Origin: Olavius sp. associated proteobacterium Delta 1
Lineage (GTDB): Bacteria > Desulfobacterota > Desulfobacteria > Desulfobacterales > JAFDCJ01
Assembly (NCBI GenBank): GCA_902749685.1
Contig: CACVKW010000605.1
Coordinates: 62,001 to 126,000 of the forward strand
Length of the DNA stretch: 64,000 bases
Reading direction: 5' to 3'
The notes beneath the pieces are model-generated. The model was not told the DNA's origin. It saw only the letters and a program-made list of their open reading frames with translations, and did no database searches. The translations under genes and the position numbers were made by a program. This document shows positions 17,709-28,061 of the stretch, one piece after another. Within the stretch, counting starts at the first letter, position 1; each line of letters starts with the position of its first letter.

Positions 17709-19274
17709 ATGCCTGCATCGATCTATAAAAAAGTTGGAATCGCCGCCGTCATTATGATGGCCTCGGTTTTTTTAAGCCGCCTGTTTGGGTTATTCCGTTT
17801 GATGACCATGGCCTATGTCGGGGGACGCAGTGGTGATGTCGATGCCTACCAGGTTGCTTTTGTCATTCCGGAAATTCTAAATCATATCGTGGCCAGTGGC
17901 TTTCTTTCAATCACGTTTATCCCGATTTTTTCCCAATATCTTTCAAAGAATCAAGAAGAGCAAGGCTGGCAGGTGTTTTCAGTCATATTAACCAGCTTTG
18001 GCAGTCTCCTGTTACTTTTCACCGTCATGGCGCATGTTCTGGCTCCCGACCTTGTGGCGCTGCTGGCCCGTGGGCGACCGGATTCGCTATTCAGAGAAAA
18101 CGTCGTCCGGATGACCCGCATCATCATCCCGGCCCAGATTCTCTTTTTTTCCGGCGGCCTGTTTATGGCGGTCCAATTTGCCAAAGAAAAATTTTTGATC
18201 CCGGCCCTGGCGCCGATAATCTATAATTTGGGGATCATTGCCGGTGGGTTTTTACTGGGTCCCCGGATCGGCATGGAAGGTTTCTCCTGGGGCGTTTTGG
18301 CGGGTGCTTTGGTCGGCAATTTTGCCCTTCAGTGGTGGGGGGCTCAGCGGGTGGGCATGAGATTTTCGTTCAGATTTGACTTCCGGCATCCGGATCTGAA
18401 ACATTATATAAAGCTGACCCTGCCGCTGATGTTCGGCTTGACGATGTTTTTTTCAATGGAGATATTTAAAATTTTTTTTGGCTCCTATTTACCGGCCGGC
18501 AGTATCGCAGATTTGGAATACAGCCTGAGGACCATGCTGCTGCTGGTGGCCTTTTTCGGACAGGCCGTGGGAGTCGCCTCTTATCCTTATATGGCGCGTC
18601 TGGTGGTTGAAGATAACCTGCAGCAGCTAAACGAATTGCTGAATAATACGCTGCGGTATCTATCTGTGGTAATCCCATTTTCTGTTTTACTGATGGTTCT
18701 CAGGCATGAAGTCATATTTATCCTGTTTCAAAGAGGAAAATTTGATTCTGTCGCCACCGGCCATACGGCCACGGTATTAATCTTTATGCTGGTGGGTTCC
18801 TTTGCTTTTGCCGCCAATACGATAGTGCCCAGAGCTTACTACGCCATGCAGGACACCCTTTTTCCGGCAATTTATGGAACGATTGCCGTTCTTCTGAGCA
18901 TTCCCCTTTACCTGCTGGGTCTGAAGGTGATGGGAGCCGGCGGTGTGGCGCTGGCACTCTCGTTGTCCGCTATATTACAGGTTCTGGTGCTATATGCGCT
19001 CTGGAATCGCAGAGCCCATAACCATGGCAGTCCGGTATATCTCTTTTATCTTAAAATGATGGTATTCAGTGCACCGCTGGGTCTTTTTCTGGCCTGGCTT
19101 AAATCTGCGGCATTAAGCGGAATTGGCTCCGCAACCCTATTTGGCAGTTTAACTAGATGTCTGATAATCGGAGCGGTGTTTGCGCTAATCATACTGGCAA
19201 CCGGCTACGGTTTGAAAATCAAAGAAATTACGGAGCTAGCAGATAGAGTAAGGGAAAAATCTAGGCCCTCTTAG
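17709..19274 (+). CDS. murJ: MurJ-like lipid II flippase
   Basis: 521 aa polytopic membrane protein of the MurJ/MviN family, matching in length and in family segments: SRLFGLFRLMTMAYVGG near the N-terminus, IPIFSQYL, and later AYYAMQDTLFPAIYGTIAV and LKVMGAGGVALALSLSA. About 14 hydrophobic helices are visible. MurJ moves lipid-linked peptidoglycan precursor across the inner membrane. The ATG at 17709 is used; no strong ribosome-binding site precedes it. No cell-wall gene cluster surrounds it. Polysaccharide-export paralogues of MurJ exist, so the specific substrate is a family-based call. Confidence 0.82.
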   Translation: MPASIYKKVGIAAVIMMASVFLSRLFGLFRLMTMAYVGGRSGDVDAYQVAFVIPEILNHIVASGFLSITFIPIFSQYLSKNQEEQGWQVFSVILTSFGSLLLLFTVMAHVLAPDLVALLARGRPDSLFRENVVRMTRIIIPAQILFFSGGLFMAVQFAKEKFLIPALAPIIYNLGIIAGGFLLGPRIGMEGFSWGVLAGALVGNFALQWWGAQRVGMRFSFRFDFRHPDLKHYIKLTLPLMFGLTMFFSMEIFKIFFGSYLPAGSIADLEYSLRTMLLLVAFFGQAVGVASYPYMARLVVEDNLQQLNELLNNTLRYLSVVIPFSVLLMVLRHEVIFILFQRGKFDSVATGHTATVLIFMLVGSFAFAANTIVPRAYYAMQDTLFPAIYGTIAVLLSIPLYLLGLKVMGAGGVALALSLSAILQVLVLYALWNRRAHNHGSPVYLFYLKMMVFSAPLGLFLAWLKSAALSGIGSATLFGSLTRCLIIGAVFALIILATGYGLKIKEITELADRVREKSRPS

Positions 19275-19342
19275 ACCCTTGGGGTATTTTTCCGTGACAA
19301 CTTGTCGCGAGAACCGGCAACCTCCCTTGTTGCGATTGCTGA

Positions 19343-21664
19343 TTATTCGGCGTCTAAAATTTTTCTTATCTTTTGAGACAGTTTCGTCAGATTAAAAGGT
19401 TTTTGAATAAATCCCTGACAGCCTTTGTTTAAAATTGCCTGGGCCTTGCCATTAATACTGTATCCGCTGGAAAGCAGCGTCTTTATTGAGGGATTGATCT
19501 CTTTTAAGCGGTCATAGGTCTCGCTTCCACTCATATCAGGCATAATCATGTCCAGGATAACCATATCAATCGCATTCTGATCTTTTGCATAAATGTCCAG
19601 TGCTTTCCTGCCGCTTTCTGCCACGACAACCTTGTATCCTAATTTTTTCAACATATCTTTGCCGATCTCAAGTATCAATCCCTCATCATCCACCAATAGA
19701 AGAACCTCAGAACCCCTCATAAGTTCTTTATATTTGCTCGGCGGTATGCTGACATTTTTTTCTGTAGCCGGAAGATAGATATTAAAATTGGTACCTTCGC
19801 CCAGTTCACTGTAAACACAAATAATTCCGCCATGATTGTTTATGATTCCATAAGCAGATGCCAGCCCCAATCCGGTACTCCTGTCCTTTTTTTTGGTGGT
19901 AAAGAACGGATCGAATATTTGTTGTTGGGTCGCAGCATCCATTCCGATACCGGTATCCGTGAGAGATATTTTCACAAATCGGCCGGGTTCAACATCATAG
20001 GGCTTCACATAATCTTGATCGAGGATCACATTCTCGGTTTGCAGAAATAAGTCGCCACCTCCCGGCATGGCCTGCCAGGCATTGACATAAAGATTTAGCA
20101 GGACCTGATCGATCTGGCCCTGGTCGATATCCACCGCCCAAATTTGTTTCTGATATTTTTTATGAATTCGGATCTCTTTTTTTGTCCGGCCAAAAATGTC
20201 GACACTTGTATTGATTATGGAATTTAAGTCCGAGGGTCTGATTTCATATTTGCCGCCTCTGGCAAATCCTAATAGCTGCCTGGTCAATTCGGCTCCACGT
20301 CTAACATATTGTTCAATGTTGTCCAGGCGTTCATAATGGGGATGACGGCCATCGATATCCGACATTATTAGTGAGACGTTTCCCTGGATACCCATCAGTA
20401 GATTATTAAAATCATGGGCAATACCGCCGGCTAAAGTGCCGATGGATTCCATTCTCTGGGCCTGCTGGAGCTGGGATTCCATTTTCTTTTGCTGGGTGGT
20501 GTCGCGTGCGAAATTCAGTGTTGCCGGTCGCCCCTCCCACATTATCCGGACTGAACTGAGTTCAAACAGCAATTCATCCCCCGTCTTATCGATCACTCTG
20601 TGAGTATAAGTTGCGGGGATATCCTGCGCCCCGGCAATTCTTTTTTGATACCGTTCTATGACCATCTCGCGGTCAGCCGGATGGATCAGATCGGTAAACG
20701 GTATTTGCGCTAATTCTTCGGCGGAGTAACCGACAAGGTCTATGACCCTGGGATTTGGGAATTTAATGACCCCATCCTGGGCGATAAATATGGCATCGCT
20801 GGCATTTTCAAACAAAAGGCGATATTTTTCCTGGGATTCCTGTAACGCTTCTTCAGCCTTTTTGCGAGGGGTAATGTCGATAATGGATGCGATAGTCTGT
20901 TTCGTCTGCGGGATAATTCCTGATTGAATAAATACCGTTTTGACATCCCCCTGTCTGTTTCTCATGTTGAATTCATATTCGGACGGTGTTTCATTAAATG
21001 GCTCTCTTCTGGCTAAATGATAAATGATAGCCTGCGCTAGATCTTCAGGGGCGACAAAATCAGTTGTCTTCATTCGGCCCTCAATTTCTTTTCTCGAATA
21101 GCCCGACAGCTCTTCACATTTGGCGTTGACCTGCGATATGGTAAAGTCGTCTTCGGTCACAAAAGTTGCCGTGCCGGTGTTTTCAAAAAGGCTTCTGTAT
21201 AAACGCTCACTTTTCCGCAGATCCTCCTCTGCTTGCTTAAGATCAGTGATATCATAGCTAAGAACAATAATGCCTTTAACATTTCCCTGTTCGTCCAAAT
21301 CCGGTTCATAGTTAACTTTAATCCAGCGTCGACCTTGCTCCAGATTAAAAACATTTTCGTAAGATGTCGATCTGCCCGCTTTCACCTCAGTAATGTATTT
21401 CAGAGCAAATTCATAATTCGATTCGCCGATGATTTTTTTAATATGTTTGCCGATAATTTCTTCCCGGGGACGACCGAAAGAACTTTCAAATTTCTGATTT
21501 ACAAAATGATAACATAAATCATCTGCACCAACGTAAGCGATATGGCCGGGTGAATGGTCAGTCAATACGCGAAGCAGGTGCTCCCTTTCACGCAGGTTTT
21601 GTTGAGCACTTTTTAGATTTTCGCCGACTAAGTTGGATGAACGACTATTTGGTTTCTTGGTCAT
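19343..21664 (-). CDS. Hybrid sensor histidine kinase (three PAS, HisKA, HATPase, receiver)
   Basis: 773 aa. Three PAS domains (about residues 28-145, 155-270 and 280-395) precede a HisKA domain with the phosphorylatable His417 in GGIAHDFNNLL. The ATPase domain has N-box NLYVNAWQAM, G1 DTGIGM and G2 STGLGLASAYG. A C-terminal receiver has Asp705 in VILDMIMPDMSG. No transmembrane segment is seen, so it is a cytoplasmic sensor. The start is set at 21664, because the upstream in-frame GTG codon would have the ribosome-binding site AGGAGG inside its coding sequence. No separate response regulator is adjacent. Confidence 0.9.
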   Translation of the reverse strand: MTKKPNSRSSNLVGENLKSAQQNLREREHLLRVLTDHSPGHIAYVGADDLCYHFVNQKFESSFGRPREEIIGKHIKKIIGESNYEFALKYITEVKAGRSTSYENVFNLEQGRRWIKVNYEPDLDEQGNVKGIIVLSYDITDLKQAEEDLRKSERLYRSLFENTGTATFVTEDDFTISQVNAKCEELSGYSRKEIEGRMKTTDFVAPEDLAQAIIYHLARREPFNETPSEYEFNMRNRQGDVKTVFIQSGIIPQTKQTIASIIDITPRKKAEEALQESQEKYRLLFENASDAIFIAQDGVIKFPNPRVIDLVGYSAEELAQIPFTDLIHPADREMVIERYQKRIAGAQDIPATYTHRVIDKTGDELLFELSSVRIMWEGRPATLNFARDTTQQKKMESQLQQAQRMESIGTLAGGIAHDFNNLLMGIQGNVSLIMSDIDGRHPHYERLDNIEQYVRRGAELTRQLLGFARGGKYEIRPSDLNSIINTSVDIFGRTKKEIRIHKKYQKQIWAVDIDQGQIDQVLLNLYVNAWQAMPGGGDLFLQTENVILDQDYVKPYDVEPGRFVKISLTDTGIGMDAATQQQIFDPFFTTKKKDRSTGLGLASAYGIINNHGGIICVYSELGEGTNFNIYLPATEKNVSIPPSKYKELMRGSEVLLLVDDEGLILEIGKDMLKKLGYKVVVAESGRKALDIYAKDQNAIDMVILDMIMPDMSGSETYDRLKEINPSIKTLLSSGYSINGKAQAILNKGCQGFIQKPFNLTKLSQKIRKILDAE

Positions 21665-21948
21665 CAGAAATTCCTCCTGATGCACTATAGGGATACCGGC
21701 ATTATGTTATAGTGATTTGAGGATTGTTGAGCTGGGGATTTTGACGCTCGCTAAATTTTGACTCATAAGGATTTTTTAAGTGATTTTGTCTGCTCAATTT
21801 TGTCAGTCGATTTATTCACAGCCCCATGCAGACAAACAATGAATTTGCTGTTGACAAAGGCTTTAAGTTGATGAGTTTATAACCAATTAGTGTGTCTTGG
21901 TCAACCGAAATAAAAAGAATGAGTTAACAAGCCAAAACATGCAACATG

Positions 21949-22938
21949 CTACCACCGCATCAAGGCACTGCCCCAGGTCAAGCCCCCACCGAATACCGGC
22001 AGACAGATCAAATCATTGGGTTGAATACTGCCGTCACGCACGGCTTCATCCAGGGCGATGGCGCAGGAGGCTGACGAGATATTACCGTATTTTTGAAGCG
22101 TCAGGTAGAATTTTTCAAATGGAATTTTTAAGGATTTGGCAAGGTGCTGAAACATTCGAATGTTGGCCTGGTGAGGAATGAACCATTTGATATCTTCAAT
22201 GGGTACCCGGTTAAACTCAGCCGCCTCTTTTATTCCGTCCATAAATCCCCGGACGGCGACTCTGAAGCTTAGATTGGCTTCGATCATGTTCAGGTAATGC
22301 AACCCCTGATCAACACTGGCGTGGGTTATCGGCGTGGTTTTGGATCCTCCCCCGGGCAGCAGGAGATCCTGACCATTGGCCCCGTCTGTGTGCAGGTGGG
22401 TTGACAGCAGTTCAGGCCCTTCAGTCCCCAAAGTTAGCAATGCAGCCCCGGCACCATCTCCCCAGAGAATACAGGTGGTGCGATCCTTCCAATTCAGCGT
22501 GCGGGTCATGACTTCAGCGGCAACAACCAGAACATTTTTAACGGTCTTGTTCTTCAGGTATTGTTCGGCGACATTCAGCGCGAAAATAAAGCCGGAGCAG
22601 GCGGCGGTGACATCAAAGGTTACAGCCCGGGTGGCATTCAGCTTGGCCTGAAGCCAGTTGGCGGCTGATGGGCAGCACGTGTCGGGCGTAATTGTGGCCA
22701 CAATAATCAGATCGACATCTTCGACTTTTTTACCGGCCATTTTCAGTGCGTTGCGACTGGCTTCATAAGCCAGATCCGAGGTCGTTACATCGGCTTCGGC
22801 CATTCTTCTTTCGCTGACACCGGTGCGCTGAACAATCCAGTCATGAGTCGTATCCAGCCCGCTTTTTTCCAGATCGTAATTGGTTAATACCTTTGGAGGT
22901 AAATACGAGCCGGTGCCCAAGATCCTGATTGATTCCAT
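21949..22938 (-). CDS. fabH: 3-oxoacyl-ACP synthase III (FabH-like)
   Basis: 329 aa with the complete KAS III triad: Cys114 in TAACSGF, His256 in WFIPHQANIR, and Asn286 in YGNISSAS. The N-terminus (ILGTGSYLPPKVLTN; WIVQRTGVSERR) is typical of FabH. FabH condenses an acyl-CoA, usually acetyl-CoA, with malonyl-ACP to start fatty acid synthesis. It is not next to other fab genes, so it could be a specialised KAS III homologue. It is about 29 kb from the PKS gene, so no operon link should be assumed. Confidence 0.87.
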   Translation of the reverse strand: MESIRILGTGSYLPPKVLTNYDLEKSGLDTTHDWIVQRTGVSERRMAEADVTTSDLAYEASRNALKMAGKKVEDVDLIIVATITPDTCCPSAANWLQAKLNATRAVTFDVTAACSGFIFALNVAEQYLKNKTVKNVLVVAAEVMTRTLNWKDRTTCILWGDGAGAALLTLGTEGPELLSTHLHTDGANGQDLLLPGGGSKTTPITHASVDQGLHYLNMIEANLSFRVAVRGFMDGIKEAAEFNRVPIEDIKWFIPHQANIRMFQHLAKSLKIPFEKFYLTLQKYGNISSASCAIALDEAVRDGSIQPNDLICLPVFGGGLTWGSALMRW

Positions 22939-23013
22939 TTTGTTGCTACCCCTGATGAACGAATTAGTTTAATCGTTTGCCCTGCAAAAGCTTGCTAACT
23001 CTCCTATCCTGCA

Positions 23014-23044
23014 CTAAAAAAAAGCGGCATGAAGCAGCCGCTTT
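23014..23044 (-). terminator. Rho-independent terminator of the zinc-ribbon miniprotein gene
   Basis: The stem AAAGCGGC (23021-23028) pairs perfectly with GCCGCTTT (23037-23044) around an 8-base loop. On the minus strand the stem is followed by a run of T (A-run at 23016-23023 on the plus strand). It lies 24 bases after the stop of the 73-aa gene and before fabH, separating the two transcripts. Confidence 0.85.
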
Positions 23045-23067
23045 GTACACAATTTTTGAAATTTGTG

Positions 23068-23289
23068 TCAACCGATGGGCGAGGGCTTGCATAGATGGTT
23101 CTCTTCCATGGCCACCCGGCCGCAGCCGCCGCAGACAAATTTCATCGCCGCCAGTTTATCCTTGCATATATGGGTCTGATCAACACTTGGGGCACCGCAG
23201 AAGCTGCATTTTTTTTCATCACCGCAGGGATTGCACAAATGCCCCGGCTCATTGGCAACCGCGCCGCAGTTTTTGCATGAATACGCCAT
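23068..23289 (-). CDS. Triple zinc-ribbon miniprotein
   Basis: 73 aa. Three successive zinc-binding units are seen: CKNCGAVANEPGHLC, CSFCGAPSVDQTHIC and CGGCGRVAMEENHLC, each CxxC followed by HxC. This looks like internal triplication of one small metal site. A strong ribosome-binding site (AAGGAG) precedes the ATG and a good terminator follows, so it is a real single-gene transcript despite its size. The function is unknown; a metal store or a protein-binding adaptor are possibilities only. Confidence 0.8.
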   Translation of the reverse strand: MAYSCKNCGAVANEPGHLCNPCGDEKKCSFCGAPSVDQTHICKDKLAAMKFVCGGCGRVAMEENHLCKPSPIG

Positions 23290-23549
23290 ATTGAATCTCC
23301 TTTTTATTCATAGAGTGAGATAACCAAATGAAATAATTCGATTTCATTTACGTGAATATGGGCACGAAAATCTAAATGTCAAATGTCAAATGACTAATGA
23401 CAAATTAATGAATTCTGTCAATTTTATTTTAAAGTCATCGGTAAGCGTTCCATACTTCGGTATTCGGTTATAGATAAAGGCGTTTCGCTCCTTCTTTAAA
23501 ATTGATCCGCCGGGGGCGGACCTTAAATATTCATTATTCATTTCTTATT

Positions 23550-26500
23550 CTAGCGGGGTGAATCTTCGGGAACACTTGATGAATTCGGTTTGCCGCCTTT
23601 GACGCCGGAGATCACCGGTTGAATGATAGTAACCGGAAGCTTTAAGGTCCGCTCCAATATCCCTAAAATACCCGAGCCAACAGCCGTTGGGGGCATAGCA
23701 TAAACATTCGGATCGTCCAAATCCCCTTTGGCCCTGAATGGGATGGAAATGAGTTTGCCTCCCAGAACCTTACCGATCAAAGGTAATATCTCCACAATTC
23801 GATCAACGGTTTTAAACGGGGCAACCAGGATGAGAAGGTCTATTTTTTTCTCGACCAGATCAATGTCACCTTCACAGGCTATCCCCATTGAGGCACCATC
23901 TATGGAACACTCCTCCATGATTATTTTGCCCCCCTGGAGTTTCGCAATGGCCGACATACTGTGATAGGCAAATCCCTCCCCGGTTAGATCCGGGACTGCG
24001 CCCCGGTAAATTTCAGTGACATTCAAAATCGACAACAGTTTTGCCAGCAATCCGAATCGATAAATGCGGCCTTTTTCGGCCGAAAATGCCAGGTTGCCCG
24101 TAAGAGATCTGGCGATGGTCTCCGGTTTGGCTTTAGCCAGTATCTCACCACCTAAATTATAGGTACCGGTTGCCAGGTTTTCTTTCGCGGTCAGGCAGGA
24201 AAGAGTGGATACCAGCTTGTGATTGGCAGCGGTCGGCACAAAATACAGGTCCAGGGTTTGATCTGAAACATTCAGCAGCCCGCGAAAAGATATACCGCAA
24301 ATATCCGCTGTGTTGACTGCAACAACCACTACATCCGGTTTAAATGTGATTTCAGCTTCCAGGGGATGCACGGTATAGGAGTCCCAGAAAAAGTTATCCG
24401 ATTTTACCTGTATTGTTCCCTGCAAACCTTGCGATCCTTGGCGCGGGTCCGATTGCGCTTTTTTCTTGGTAATATATTCTAAAAACGTGTTGATTTGATC
24501 CCAGGCGAGGCCGTCGGCATTTACCTTTAATTCCAGCAGACTGTCATTTTCTGATAAACTCGCCCCTCCCAATAGAGACAGGTGATTTTCGCCCCAGGTC
24601 AATTTCGTTGTTTTCAGGTCAACTTTTTTGCGGATTGCTTTGCCGGTGATTTCCGTGGAAATATCAAATGAGCCGTTGTTTATTGTTAAGGGGTCCCCCA
24701 ATGCTTCGGAATGGACTGCAATGTTTTGCATGCTGGCTGCCAGGTCAAAATGCCATTTGGCTGGCGCATTAACGGGTCCTTTCAGATCAATATCAGAAAG
24801 TAGAAGTGTCCCTTGAGTTGCTGCAAAAGTATTGATGTCCGGTTGGAACCTGTCAATTGATGCGAGGACCGGATAAATTTCACCGGCGATAAGTTTCGCG
24901 GTTTTACAGTTTAGCTCAAAGGAGATCTTCCTTTTCATATTAAAGTTGGCAGAGAATTGGGAAATTTGTGATTTCCCCATTCCGGCATCGATATTTTTCA
25001 GGCTCAGCTGATTTTTGCTCAACGAAATTTGCCCCCGGTTGACGTGTAATGGTCCCGGCAGTTTTTTTGAGCTCAGACTGACCTGTTTGACTTCAACAGA
25101 AAATGATAGTTGCCCTTGCGGCACGCCGGAAATAGGACCGCTATATGCCATGCGATTAAAGGCCAGCTTGCCCCTCAGCGGCTTAAAGCGGTTGAGGGCT
25201 GCTGAGAGATTTTTAAATGAGAAAATCAGAGGGCTTATGTCTTGCGCATAAAATATTGATTCCCCCGATTGAGCTGTTAACATCGGTTTTGTTTTCCAGT
25301 TCACATTGCCGGAAATATCAGTCACTGACGATTTGCCCATGGCTGCATCAATGTCGACAAACTCAATTTGAAACCCTTGCCAAGCAAATTGCCCTTTATT
25401 GATCAACAAGTCTTTAGGCAGCTTGCGGGATTTCAAAAGCAGCCTGTTTATCACCCCCCGGGTTTGAAAATGCCATTTTTGCGGGCTGAACATCGGTCCT
25501 TTAATATTCAGGTCTTGAGCCGAGATTTCACCGGTTAATGAACGAATATGTGCCAGATTTTTTTTAAATGTATTAAAAGACTGCAACCAGGAAAAAAGCT
25601 GTTCGATGTCGAAATTTGCCGTCTGGGTTTTGGCTTCGAAGCTGGGTTTCTTGGACCAGTCGATGGACGTAGAAAGCTGAGAAAACAATGACAGCCCGAT
25701 TTCGGCATTAAAATTTTGCAGTGCAATCCGAGTACCCTCAAAGACAAAGCGTCCACCGTCCATTTTAATCGGAAAGGGGATTCGGCTGTAGCGTGCGGTT
25801 AATTGCGCTTCTGAAATTTCGACTCGGGCCGCTAAATTTGTTAAATTATCTCCCAGGTTCAGGATTCCGCTGGCAGTACCCTTAAGATTCTTGATTCGGG
25901 CAAGCTCACTTCGGAAATCTTTATCCAGAACGATGCGGTTTAATACCGGCGGTATCTGGGATAGGTCGGCTTTGAGACCAATATTCAGATGAAACGGATC
26001 AAGGTTTTTGTTCAGACCCAGGGCAATGGTTCCATCTTGTCCGTGGGAGTTTCCGAAGCGTGCCTTGAGCTTTTCGCCACGCAATATACCTTCGGAAATC
26101 ACTGCGTCTCCAAAGACATCTTCCAGATCCAGTTCAGCCCCCGGAATAAAAAGTTTACCGCGAGTCATACGACCCTGTATGATAATGTTGTCCATCTTTG
26201 CAAAATCGGCAATCGTCTGCCCCTGAATCCGCACCGTCATCCAGGGGACATGCCCACCCCTGATCACGTCAAATAAGATCTGAATGATTTCAGACTTTCC
26301 TGCCAGCTTAAGTGTTGCCTGTCTCACCTCATCCGCATCAATTTGAGATCCGTTCAGGGACAGTTGAATATCCTGTAAATTTTCATCATAAGCAAACTTT
26401 CCGGTCAAATTAAGTTTGGGGTAATCTAAGCCAAATTCTGTCAAAGTGGCCCGGGTCGTTTTCTCATCAAATTCGAGGGAGCCTTTTATGCGACTGCCTT

Positions 26501-27362
26501 TGATAACCAGTTTTTCCTTGCCGTAATTCAATTCGAGGATCGGGATGGCACCATTGACAGCGGCCTTGATGATACCGGTTCCGTCGGATGTAAAATCGAT
26601 CGTTAGATTGGCTCTGGTTTCGGTAACCTGAAAGGCGGATTCCGGAAAGAGGTAGGCGATCAGCGTCTGGGGACGGAATCGGGAAAGCTGCACATGTCCC
26701 AGGCCTTTAAAGTCAGTTGGGTCAAGCGAACCATTGATATCGATTTGTTCCCAGAGATTTGATTTGCATTTGATGCTGAAGTCAAGCCTGTCTTTACTGC
26801 GAACATATGCGGCCTGGACTTCCCTGAGCTTGAATATGCGTCCAAAGGGATCGACCAGGTTAACTTTGCCGTTTTTAATTCTCATGTTTATATCTGGCAG
26901 CTTGAATTCGGGAAGGCCCCGCACCCCTTTGGTTAAAGCTTTGACCATATCGTCAAAAGAAAGATCTTGTTCAGGTTGCTGGACGGTCGCATCCTTGATT
27001 TGCGGCAATTTCATGGAGTAATCGGCATAATCGAGTCTGACAACTGCAAATTCGAGACTGCCTCTGAACAGGGGCAAAATCTTCGGATATATTCTCATCC
27101 ACTGAACGTTGATCGTGAAGCTGTCAGGTATCGATATCTTGGCTTTATGGATGACAACGTGGGGGCGCGGAAAATAAGACAGCTTCATGCTGCGATATGT
27201 TATTTGGCCGCCAACATCTTTGGATATATTTTCCTTGATGTTTTTTTTCACCATCTCCAAATTGATCAGACTGGGTGTAAATACCATAACCACGACGATC
27301 ACGAAGATGAAAACCAGCAGGCTTTTAATCAACCAGCCGAATATAATTTTGCGTTTGCTCAT
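23550..27362 (-). CDS. AsmA-family giant envelope protein
   Basis: 1270 aa from ATG 27362, which has GAGAGAG upstream; the longer in-frame start adds 26 unlikely residues. A single N-terminal transmembrane helix (LIKSLLVFIFVIVVVMVF) is followed by AsmA-like repeats of beta-strands (ITYRSMKLSYFPRPHVVIHK). The C-terminal part LIGKVLGGKLISIPFRAKGDL followed by a short tail is typical of AsmA/YhdP-like proteins. Current knowledge links the family to lipid bridging between inner and outer membranes. Several similar internal stretches (GQLSFSVEVKQVSLSSKKLP and others) suggest repetition of the same unit. It stands alone. Confidence 0.8.
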   Translation of the reverse strand: MSKRKIIFGWLIKSLLVFIFVIVVVMVFTPSLINLEMVKKNIKENISKDVGGQITYRSMKLSYFPRPHVVIHKAKISIPDSFTINVQWMRIYPKILPLFRGSLEFAVVRLDYADYSMKLPQIKDATVQQPEQDLSFDDMVKALTKGVRGLPEFKLPDINMRIKNGKVNLVDPFGRIFKLREVQAAYVRSKDRLDFSIKCKSNLWEQIDINGSLDPTDFKGLGHVQLSRFRPQTLIAYLFPESAFQVTETRANLTIDFTSDGTGIIKAAVNGAIPILELNYGKEKLVIKGSRIKGSLEFDEKTTRATLTEFGLDYPKLNLTGKFAYDENLQDIQLSLNGSQIDADEVRQATLKLAGKSEIIQILFDVIRGGHVPWMTVRIQGQTIADFAKMDNIIIQGRMTRGKLFIPGAELDLEDVFGDAVISEGILRGEKLKARFGNSHGQDGTIALGLNKNLDPFHLNIGLKADLSQIPPVLNRIVLDKDFRSELARIKNLKGTASGILNLGDNLTNLAARVEISEAQLTARYSRIPFPIKMDGGRFVFEGTRIALQNFNAEIGLSLFSQLSTSIDWSKKPSFEAKTQTANFDIEQLFSWLQSFNTFKKNLAHIRSLTGEISAQDLNIKGPMFSPQKWHFQTRGVINRLLLKSRKLPKDLLINKGQFAWQGFQIEFVDIDAAMGKSSVTDISGNVNWKTKPMLTAQSGESIFYAQDISPLIFSFKNLSAALNRFKPLRGKLAFNRMAYSGPISGVPQGQLSFSVEVKQVSLSSKKLPGPLHVNRGQISLSKNQLSLKNIDAGMGKSQISQFSANFNMKRKISFELNCKTAKLIAGEIYPVLASIDRFQPDINTFAATQGTLLLSDIDLKGPVNAPAKWHFDLAASMQNIAVHSEALGDPLTINNGSFDISTEITGKAIRKKVDLKTTKLTWGENHLSLLGGASLSENDSLLELKVNADGLAWDQINTFLEYITKKKAQSDPRQGSQGLQGTIQVKSDNFFWDSYTVHPLEAEITFKPDVVVVAVNTADICGISFRGLLNVSDQTLDLYFVPTAANHKLVSTLSCLTAKENLATGTYNLGGEILAKAKPETIARSLTGNLAFSAEKGRIYRFGLLAKLLSILNVTEIYRGAVPDLTGEGFAYHSMSAIAKLQGGKIIMEECSIDGASMGIACEGDIDLVEKKIDLLILVAPFKTVDRIVEILPLIGKVLGGKLISIPFRAKGDLDDPNVYAMPPTAVGSGILGILERTLKLPVTIIQPVISGVKGGKPNSSSVPEDSPR

Positions 27363-28061
27363 TGAGGCTCTCTCAAATACAATTTCACTGCCGCTGAAAA
27401 TTACCGCATATCGGACACCCGAAACCTGCACGCTAAGCACTGCCGGTAAACGTTATCATCCATTTTACTCATGCGGGGTGGGCCAAAGCCGGGCGGGCCC
27501 GATGGACCAGGATCTTTACTGCCACCTATTATCGAATATGACGATCAAGACACCGGATTCTAAATTCTATTTTGCGCAGCGCCTGGCAGGAATACAAGCT
27601 TAACTTAGTAGGATAAACAAGGGGGCATGGTTGGTCAAGCTGAAATTTTAACCAACCACCCTCGGAGTTTTTTAAATCTTCTGCTGATATTTTTTGATCC
27701 ATGGTTTGCTTATCCCATGAACCTTATTATCCTTCCAACAGATGGAACACGCGAATGTAGCCAATATTCCATTCCCGCTATTCAGCGGGATTCCATTATT
27801 CCAGTTGTAGTACCCGGGTTCTTGACACGGCTAATTGGAATAATTAGTCTTTATCTCGAAGCTGGTTCGGTTGATTATCACTATATCCCGTCGCGGCGGG
27901 AATTTGCACACGGCGGCGAATTCGACTAGCCAGCCATTGGCGTGGCTGCAGAGATGCAGCAGTGTATGCTCCGCTGGACTTTAAATCATATCATATCCAG
28001 CGGAATTTTTATTGACCACCCTTAAACTGAAACAGATATAGCATAATTTAGCGGAGGAAGC
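27363..28061. other. Long spacer with a hairpin before the TPR gene
   Basis: 700 bp without a convincing gene. A perfect 9-bp stem, TCCGCTGGA (27970-27978) with TCCAGCGGA (27996-28004), is followed by ATTTTTATT on the plus strand and could be a weak terminator. The motif TTCCATTATTCCA near 27790 is of the same type as the spacer text around 46700. The rest shows nothing recognisable. Confidence 0.5.
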
